DNA from: Adiantum capillus-veneris
Taxonomy: Eukaryota > Streptophyta > Polypodiopsida > Polypodiales > Pteridaceae
Direction: 5' to 3'
NCBI GenBank assembly: GCA_014529385.2
Contig: CM043963.1
Coordinates: 77,611,412-77,675,411, forward strand
DNA length: 64,000 nt
Program-made: the position numbers and the translations under genes
Shown: in pieces, positions 56,990 through 64,000 of the stretch
How positions within the stretch are numbered: position 1 is the stretch's first letter
How the letters are laid out: every line of letters begins with the position of its first letter
Notes under the pieces: model-generated
Database searches by the model: none
Seen by the model: the letters and a program-made list of their open reading frames with translations, nothing else
What the model was told of the DNA's origin: nothing

Positions 56990-59766
56990 GATGGCCATTT
57001 GTACCCTTACGATCCTATAAGCCGCTTCCATCCACCGTTTAATAGCCTTTCCACATTTCTTCAATTTCTTGGGAGGGGAGAAGCAGGCTTGTTAGGCTAT
57101 TGCAAGCGGCTGTGTATGGGTGCAGGTGCTTCTTTGCATATGTGGATGCACGAATGTCAAGCTCTTCACCTCAAGACGACGACATTACAAGAGAGTGTTG
57201 CCTCTTTGGAGAGGGTAGTTAAAAGTCTTGAACAACAAATGCAAGAAAAGGAGTCCCACATCCAGAAGCTTACCAACACCATCACATACTTGAAAGAAAC
57301 ACCCCTTGGTGCAAGGGAACACAAACGCCTGTATTCATCCATTGAAACTCTTGCACATTCCGGAGGAGCATGCAAACGACGAGTTACAGCCACAAGGTGA
57401 TTTGGTCTTTACTTGCATGATGCATTCTTACTTCACACTATTTTCTAACATTTATGTTTATTTGTTGCCAGAAACTTCATCTAGGAGGCATGCGGTGGAA
57501 CAAGCCAAGATAATCGAGTCAACCTTCTCACTAGTTGTCTCAATACCGAGGACGTGATTTCTATCTTACAATCACCTGGAGGTAAGCACATTAAGGATGC
57601 AGTCACCAAGGACCTTATGCGTAAATTAAGAAATGTGGTTAGTGATGATGATGTTCAACAAGCTTGTGATGAGGCTGGAATCAGCACCAAAGCCTATCAG
57701 GCTATTTTTCAACTCCTAAAGGATGCCCTCAAAGAACATGGCATTGTGGAAAACCTATTTCCCGTTCCTCACAAGGTCAAGCTTGCAAAGAAGGCCACAA
57801 ACGAAGATGTGTTCTCCCGCATTGGGACATACCTACACATTGAGGACACAATGCCAACTTCCCTTTATGCTTCGTGCGCAACAAAGACAAGGGGAAAAGG
57901 TAAGAAACAATCCATAAGACCTTCGGAGAAGGGCTTTCCTTACACAATGTGGAACAATATTTTCGTGGATCTTAGAAGGTTTCAAGAAGCCATGCTTAGA
58001 TTTTACGAGTTACCTAAAGAAGGTGACACACTTTACTTTTTTCTTTGGTATTATTCTTATCATAGACGCTGAAGTTTAAGGTCTTAGCACTATTTATTTT
58101 GTAGTGCTTGGCACAAAAGTCTCTTTTGTGCTGAAACTCGATGAGTGTCAAATAGTGAAAGGCCGAAGGTTAGAGAGGCTAAGTGTCACTCTAATGAACG
58201 AGGCCCTTCTGCAAACCAAGCGAAGGGATTCAGTCGAGCCATATCCCACCCTATCTTTTAGCGAGCAATCAGAGAAAGACATTTGGTGGTTGGGTGCTAT
58301 TGAGGTGCCCAAAGAGACCAATGGAGTACTTTCATGGATTTTTGAGAGAACTCCATGGATCACAGAAGTAATACACTCCCAAATTGCAGGTCAGAAGTTG
58401 GAGATTGAGGGCTTTGGTAGTTAGGATGTGGAGTGGCACTTAGGTGCGGATTTGAAGACCATAAAGTGTTTGCTTGGCTACAAACAAGGGGCTTCTTCTC
58501 TCATGCCTTGTCCATTTTGCACTCGAGGGTACAAACCTAATGGACAAAAATCACATAAGAGCACTGCAAAGGCCGGTTACATGCTTCCATGACAAGGGCA
58601 TGGAGAACAAGGGTTAGATTGTCGTGATGTCGGAGATGAAGGTAGAGAATGGAAAGCGTCTATTCTGAGATGTCCCATGCTCAATGCCCCAGACCGTGAT
58701 CAAAAGGACCACGCTTGGAATCCAATCTTTTGATTTCCTCTATCGAATGTACATTTTTGTACATTACACGCATTCATGCGCATTTTTGATAGGCTATTGA
58801 AGCTCCACATTGACTATGCTTTCACAATGAAACCGTTGGAAAAGTCCCAGGAAGCGATCGAAAGAGTGTAGGTACTCTTGAATTCCATTGGCTGTCATGG
58901 TGGAAATGTGTCTATAGTTGCTGCAAAGAACACAGGGGAGGCCCATGAAATTGCTCAACAAGTGTCAATGAGTGGACAAAAAGCTAGACACTTTTTGAAG
59001 AGAGTTTCCCAAGGAAAGCCAAGTCGATATGATGCTCAAAACAGCTCCAACCAGCAGACAGGTAACCTTTGGGAGCTTTGGAAGGAGTTATGCAAAGCTA
59101 CTACTGACAATGATTCAAATGGCGAGCTTGCAAACAAGCGTAAGAAAGTTTGGGCCCATTTTGATAAAATGGTCAAGCTTATGGGACTTAACAGCACAAC
59201 AGAAGAACAACGTCAATCATTTCAAGAAGCTTTGACGGATTTTACCAAGGTCTTCACCCTTTCTTGGGGTGAAAATAACATCACACATTACATGGTAAGT
59301 CATTCATGGTGTATTCATTACAAGGGATTGTTTTTATTTAATAATGTGGATCGTTTACTCATGTGAACAACATATCTTGTTTGCGCATGGTGCATTTTTT
59401 ATGCACAAGTATGGATCGCTTGAAATTTTTAGCACTCAAGGCATGGAGAAGTCCCATTATCGAGCAAGGGGAGTGTACTTCAAAAATACTTGACATGGTG
59501 GTGGAATGGTGCAATCCAATTATTTGGAGGAGATGTTCAATTGGTTTTTTTGCACAACATTTGCTCGTAAGCTCACAATGGAGCGTGCGCGACAATCCAA
59601 GATTGCTATTGAAGTGCGCAAATGGAGTCGTCAAGAGCATAGCAACAAGTGGCAAATGTCGCAAGGTCCCACCAAGCATGCTGCATGGCGGCGATGCAAA
59701 GTGCGACAAGGATCAAAGTGGATACTGCGCGAGTCACTAAACGTGAACACAGGGTCCAACTCTTAG

Positions 59767-59905
59767 CGACATGTTTATTTAAAAAATAATACTTCTTTTA
59801 AAAAAATTAGTGTGAACAGGGCCCTTTTTAAATGGGCCCTTATAAATATTGCATGCTCTCATAAATCACTCATTTCTTAAGAACAGGTGAGCTCTTACCA
59901 ACGAA
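59767..59905 (+). promoter_or_regulatory. Putative promoter of the histone H3-like gene
   Basis: A TATAAATA box at about 59840-59848 lies some 60 bp before the ATG. A short inverted pair (agggcccttttt / aaatgggccct) sits just before it. An ACAG/GTGAG donor-like site in the leader (59886) could mark a spliced 5' leader, but no acceptor is evident. Confidence 0.45.
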
Positions 59906-60801
59906 ATGGCGCGCACCAAACAAACCGCGAAAGAACATCCGCCTACCAACAAAAACACCCTCCAAGGATGTGAGAAGCCGTCATGGCTTAAAGGCACAAG
60001 AAAACGGCCACGAACACCTGGCCGTTCCAGGAACTCTTCTGGTAGTGGGCATGGTGGTAGGGCACGAGAGTCATCAAGGACTGTTGAATCTCCACCTCCT
60101 CAAGATATAACACCTAGAAAGAGAATGAAGCAACGTGCCCAGCGCTGGAGAGAAGCAGAGGGCCAGCAAACATCAGAGTCTGATAGGGAGCAGCCGTCGC
60201 GCCCCAATCACAAGCAGGACCATCCAGGACTCGGGTGGTCCATACAGACACCGAATCAGAGAGTGAGCCACCATGGCTGCAAGAAAAAATACCGCGCACA
60301 CACCGGGTGGCTGTTGGGGGGAAGACATTGCCTCAAGGCCAGGGAGCTCTCCGCACACGACAAGATCGGCAACCAAGGGAAGAAGAAGAATCAGAAGAGG
60401 CTGCAGAACCAGCCCCTAAGCATGTAAATAGGCGCAAGTCTAAGTTTTTCAAGAAGCCTAAACGCCGCCCGCCAGCATATATGCAAGTGCCCCCAAGACA
60501 ACCGCAGCGGCGCCGAAAAATAGCAAGGGCATTTGCAGAAATCCGCCACTACCAGAAGACGACGAAGCTCTTGATTCGACGCGCCCCCTTTGCTCGCACT
60601 GTGAAGGAGGTGCTTTAAAGCTATGGAAATCAGTATAGAATGCAAGCAATAGCGCTAGAGGCTATTCAAGAAGCTGCAGAGGCCCACATCATTTCGGTGT
60701 TGGAAGATACCAACCTATGCGCCATTCACGCAAAGCAAGTGACAATACAGCCAAAAGATATGCAGCTTGCATGTCGATTGCGACGAGACTTCGAGCATTA
60801 G
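59906..60801 (+). pseudogene. Divergent histone H3-like gene with a long N-terminal tail
   Basis: The gene starts MARTKQTA, identical to the first eight residues of histone H3. About 190 residues of basic, R/K/P/E-rich tail follow instead of the usual 40 or so. The histone fold matches H3 throughout: EIRHYQKTTKLLIRRAPF (alpha-N and alpha-1), [13 protein letters not shown] (alpha-2) and [14 protein letters not shown], then [10 protein letters not shown] (loop 2 and alpha-3). It ends at TAG 60799-60801. A one-base frame change near 60210-60235 lies in the tail and a TAA at 60616-60618 lies between alpha-1 and alpha-2, at a position where H3 has Q, so one C-to-T change explains it. There are no introns in the fold. 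Loop 1 has canonical length, so it does not show the longer loop of typical CENH3. H3 packs DNA in nucleosomes. This copy may be cargo of a mobile unit or a decayed H3 variant. Confidence 0.85.
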
Positions 60802-60944
60802 CCAAAGTTATCCCTCTTTTTGTATTGCACACCCTTATCTTTGTAATGATTTGACTTTCCAATGACAATATGATCAACAGCTGTGTCTACTCTGTCTATT
60901 ATCTTTGTAATTTCAAGTTCTGTATGTAATTGCAGTCAATTTCA

Positions 60945-61139
60945 GTAAATTTGTGCATTTTAAGTACCCTTGGGGGTAGATAAGCCTATAAGGGGCCAAA
61001 AAAAGCCTGGCCACAAGGGCGCGCAAATGGCCCATCCAAAACTGATGGATGGGCCATTTGCGCGTCCTTGTGGCCAGGCCTTTTTCTGCCCCTTTTAGGC
61101 TTATCTACCCCCAAGGGTACTTAAAATGCACAAATTTAC
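60945..61139. repeat. Palindrome P1 (about 195 bp)
   Basis: Near-perfect inverted halves centred at about 61042; the inner core is gggccatttgcgcg with ccttgtggccaggc. Confidence 0.93.
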
Positions 61140-61472
61140 TAAAACCTATTGGTTTTGCATCAATATTTTATATGGATCCTTGTGGACACCTTTTTTTGGT
61201 CATTTCAAGCTTTGAATTCCTTATAGGATATCAAAACAAATAACATATTGTGATACCAAGTGTCTATGCAACATTAATTTGGATTTTTCAAACGTCCAGT
61301 GTAATTGGACTTTTTGGTGGAGGGGTGTACTAGGTAGAGCTAAAGCAGGTGATAGTGTGCTGGAAAATTCATTTCATAATTGATTTCAGCTTTTCTAGTG
61401 TCCTTTAGTCTGAACATATGCTGGAATTGCCATAAAAAGGGTGCATTTAAATACAAAACCAATCCATTGCAG

Positions 61473-61665
61473 TATATTTGTGCTTTTTAAGTACCCTAGG
61501 GGGTAGATTGGCTTATAAGGGGCAAAAAAATGCCTGGCCACAAGGGTGCGCAAATAGCCCATCCAAAATTGATGGACGGGCCATTTGCGCGCCCTTGTGG
61601 CCAGGCCTTTTTCTGCCCCTTTTAGGCTTATCTACCCCCAAGGGTACTTAAAATGCACAAATTTA
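61473..61665. repeat. Palindrome P2 (about 193 bp)
   Basis: Same module as P1, centred at about 61570; its left half has a few extra substitutions. Confidence 0.93.
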
Positions 61666-61681
61666 CTAAAACCTATTGGTT

Positions 61682-61829
61682 TGGCAGAAAAAGGCCTGGC
61701 CACAAGGGCGCGCAAATGGCCCGTCCATCAATTTTGGATGGGCTATTTGCGCGCCCTTGTGGCCAGGCATTTTTTTGCCCCTTATAAGCCAATCTACACC
61801 CTAGGGTACTTAAAAAGCACAAATATACT
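61682..61829. repeat. Palindrome P3 (partial, about 148 bp)
   Basis: The left half is shortened and starts ggcagaaaaaggcctggc; the right half is complete. Centre about 61731. Confidence 0.9.
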
Positions 61830-62332
61830 GCAATGGATTGGTTTTGCATCATTCATTTAAATGCACCCTTTTCATATGGCAATTCCAGCATATGTTCAGA
61901 CTCAAGGACACTAGAAAAGCTGAAATCAATTATGAAATGAATTTTCCAGCACACTATCACCTGCTTTAGCTCTACCTAGTACACCCCTCCACCAAAAAGT
62001 CGAATTACATTGGACATTTGAAAAATCCAAATTTGTGGACACCTTTTTTTGGTCATTTTAAGCTTTGAATTCCTTATAGGATATCAAAACAAATAACATA
62101 TTGTGAAACCAAGTGTCTATGCAACATTAATTTGGATTTTTCAAATGTCCAATGCAATTGGACTTTTTGGTGGAGGGGTGTACTAGGTAGAGCTAAAGCA
62201 GGTGATAGTGTGTTTGAAAATTCATTTCATAATTGATTTCAGCTTTTCTAGTGTCCTCGAGTTTGAACATATGCTGGAATTGCCATAAAAAGGGTGCATT
62301 TAAATAAATGATGCAAAACCAATCCATTGCAG

Positions 62333-62525
62333 TATATTTGTGCTTTTTAAGTACCCTAGGGAGTATATTGGCTTATAAGGGGCAAAAAAATGCCTGGCCA
62401 CAAGGGCGCGCAAATGGCCCATCCAAAACTGATGGATGGGCCATTTGCGCGCCCTTGTGGCCAGGCATTTTTTTGCCCCTTATAGGCTATTTACCCCCTA
62501 GGGTACTTAAAAAGCACAAATATAC
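62333..62525. repeat. Palindrome P4 (about 193 bp)
   Basis: Same module as P1, centred at about 62430, next to the right outer inverted repeat. Confidence 0.93.
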
Positions 62526-62700
62526 TGAAATTGATTGCAATTACATACAGAACTTGAAATAACAAAGTCACCAATCAAAAAACAATTCATATCACCAATT
62601 GAAACAATTTTCAAGATTGACAAATCAGATTCAAAAGAATTTGCAATATAGAGAGACAATTTCAAATATTTTTTATTCCTTCCAGCACGGTGATTTTACA

Positions 62701-63964
62701 TCATGTATCTGAGGAGCTCATAATTTTTTTGACCATTTCCTGGCGCCTATTTTGCGCGTAAGGCAACTCCCCAGTCAAGAGGGACTGCGCTATGGCATTT
62801 GGGTCAGTTGAGCCAATGGAAGCATGTATCCCTATCTGGGCAAGCACTTTACCACGAAAGCCAATGCCAAGCGCTGTGCATACAAGGGATCTACGCACTA
62901 GGAACACTTGATGCGCAGTTTATGGATAATGGCCACATCGCCAGGGGGGAGTTGTCCTAGGTAATGCGCAAGGGAAGCTTGAGGTCCAAAGCCCGTCCGC
63001 TTGCCACCCGTCCTTGTAGCAAAATCATCAACCTCCACAACATCCTGTCATAAACCTATGAAGGTAAAGAAAAAAGACAATGAAGGAAAAAATAGTAACA
63101 TGAAAATTAGGATACAGTTTACCTCCTGCTCCTTGTCGTCCTCCTCCCTGTTGCCCTTTGCATCCAAGTCAATGCTCCCATGCACCACAGATACAAGCTT
63201 TGGATCATCAAATGGGAGGTCGCATAATGGCATAGGCATCCTAGCAGCCTCAACCTTGGCTTGGGTGGCTTGGAAATCTTCATCAGCCACGTGCAACTGC
63301 TCTGCTGCCAGGACCTCCGCACATACAATTGCAATAGTGTCAGCAACAGAGTCCCCATCTGGCAAGAGCTTGCTTTCTAGGGCATCTGGCGTATTGTCTA
63401 AGGGACATTTGCTGCTGTTGCATAGTACGCTCAAGCATTCATCCATGCGCAGGTCAAATGCTTTTTCCAAATCATGCAGGAACACATACTCCTCCCCATC
63501 CACTAACACTGAGGAGAAGTGGCTGATTTCTACCTCTGGGATTGCCACATCCATCAGTGGTAGTGGCACTGGAGTGTCACTAGGGCCAGCCGCAACTATG
63601 GATTTCTCAACCACTTCCTCAAGACCCCTAGGGTACTCGAGCCGGTGTGCTTTTCCTTCCGCTACAGGGTTCATGGGGATAACCTGCTGCTCCTTGGTGT
63701 CCTTGATAAAGGACCCAACTTGAAGGTGTGGTAAGTGGAGCTCCTCCAAATCAGGTTCCTCGCTCACCAAGAAGATAAATGTTGCGAGCCGAGAAAGGTA
63801 CTCCACCCCCAACTTGCGCTTCTTGAGCGCTGACACCCCAGGGGCTTGCTCGTCCAAGTAATGGCCTGCATCGGTTGCAATTTCTTGGAATCGTTGCAAC
63901 CGCTTGGAGAATGGGCGATCACCTTTGTGTATATAGCGCAAAAGATCGCAAGGCACCCAGATCC
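62701..63964 (-). CDS. Spliced gene of unknown function, 5' end outside the window
   Basis: An exon from 63964 (after a CATGCAG acceptor) to 63123 is open for about 280 codons. A 78 bp intron (63045-63122; GTAAAC donor, GACAG acceptor) leads to a second exon that starts DVVEVDDFATRTGGK. It meets a TAG at 62898-62900, but a one-base shift just before opens another 68-codon frame with good composition (ALGIGFRGKVLAQIGIH, then GELPYAQNRRQEMVKKI) ending at 62701. The protein is acidic with short hydrophobic blocks (LATFIFLVSEEPDLEEL) and no motif known to me. There is no transmembrane segment in the exons. Intron length resembles those of the transposase-like gene. It converges on the H3-like gene, with the foldback between them. 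Confidence 0.5.
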
Positions 63965-64000
63965 CTGCATGTGGGGGGATAGATACAGAATATTTTATGA

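Larger units (their letters stand above)
51617..59766 (+). pseudogene. Spliced transposase-like gene, about 905 codons (six stops, split by C2)
   Basis: Coding blocks: 51617-51795, 56995-57396, 57472-58022, 58105-59294, 59371-59766. Introns of 75, 82 and 76 bp have GT donors; the last acceptor reads AA instead of AG. Removing C2 plus one GATGG copy gives 906 in-frame codons including the stop. In-frame stops sit at 57482, 58422, 58590, 58731, 58869 and 59491, all explainable by single transitions, with no frameshift. The N-terminus has a coiled coil (LERVVKSLEQQMQEKE). The core has FVLKLDECQIVKGRRLERLS, HLGADLKTIKCLLGY, CPFC and VHFCTLHAFMRIFDRLLKL; the end has ITHYM then HILFAHGAFF and STQGMEKSHYRARG. 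The invariant D, D and E suggest a DDE transposase of an uncharacterised eukaryotic family. I recall similar LGGDLKF...C-x-W-C and QGLEK motifs in animal transposon proteins, but cannot name the family. Confidence 0.6.
60903..62567. mobile_element. Compound foldback of 1,665 bp
   Basis: Outer inverted repeats of about 42 bp (CTTTGTAATTTCAAGTTCTG... on the left, its near-complement on the right) enclose four palindromic modules and three copies of a spacer. Spacer S occurs forward at about 61180-61473, inverted at about 61829-62030 and forward again at about 62035-62333; its core aggtagagctaaagcagg makes this plain. No target duplication is evident. Short open frames inside are artefacts of the palindromes. 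Confidence 0.88.

Noticed and set aside
59906-60801. Calling the H3-like gene CENH3
   Set aside because: Loop 1 has canonical length and the fold is close to ordinary H3. The long tail alone is not enough.
61049-62562. Three similar plus-strand frames in the foldback
   Set aside because: Repeated because the palindromes repeat; one frame copies the other.
60903-62567. CRISPR array
   Set aside because: The repeats are long palindromes with repeated spacers in plant DNA.
63001-63723. 240-codon plus-strand, serine-rich frame
   Set aside because: Antisense to the spliced minus-strand gene, whose frame has consistent splice sites and better composition.

Overview
The window is nuclear DNA of a land plant. 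The evidence is plant-type Ty1/copia and Ty3/gypsy retrotransposons (Tat-like, with tRNA-Asp-like and initiator-Met primer sites), a hAT transposase relic, PIF/Harbinger-like MITEs, an F-box/kelch gene, a plant-type MYB zinc-knuckle fragment, a plant-like PABP fragment and short 75-82 bp introns. The long microsatellites and the divergence of the elements would fit a large-genome, free-sporing plant such as a fern or lycophyte. That is only a guess. No rRNA, tRNA, CRISPR or bacterial operon structure was seen.

Layout. 1-1663: 3' end of a broken copia element (+) with its LTR. 1664-4722: non-coding DNA with a 155 bp foldback. 4723-6459: an intact single-exon F-box-like gene (-), whose start region is duplicated just upstream. 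6561-7372: two MITEs. 7964-8560: a LINE relic (-). 10894-12279 and 23338-23600: a hAT transposase pseudogene (+), split by a complete 11,053 bp gypsy element G1 (-, 12280-23332, target duplication ACTCT). G1 carries an unexplained ORF after pol, a G-rich minisatellite and fragments of two host genes (a MYB and a PABP). 25259-25815: a protein-kinase-like pseudogene (-). 27208-43082: a degenerate Tat-like gypsy element G2 (-) with two RNase H domains. Its gag is split by a complete 10,684 bp LTR element TE3 (31801-42484, target duplication TGGCC), which shows no reverse transcriptase but two retropepsin-like regions. 43083-48429: mostly non-coding, with an orphan primer-binding site and a cytochrome P450 fragment. 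48430-51040: a truncated gypsy element G3 (+).

Right part, the most interesting. 51617-59766 (+) is a five-part spliced gene for a transposase-like protein of about 905 codons. It has six premature stops and no frameshift, and its first coding exon is split by a complete copia element C2 (-, 51796-56989, target duplication GATGG). Only 140 bp downstream is a histone H3-like gene (59906-60801) with an intact start motif, a very long tail, one frameshift and one stop. Then come a 1,665 bp foldback made of four 150-200 bp palindromes (60903-62567) and a converging spliced gene of unknown function (62701-63964, continuing past the window edge).

Three nested insertions, each confirmed by matching 5 bp target duplications and by restored reading frames, give the relative ages: hAT before G1, G2 before TE3, transposase-like gene before C2. 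Transposase-like protein, H3-like protein and the edge gene may be cargo of one large DNA transposon whose right end lies outside the window. This is inference.
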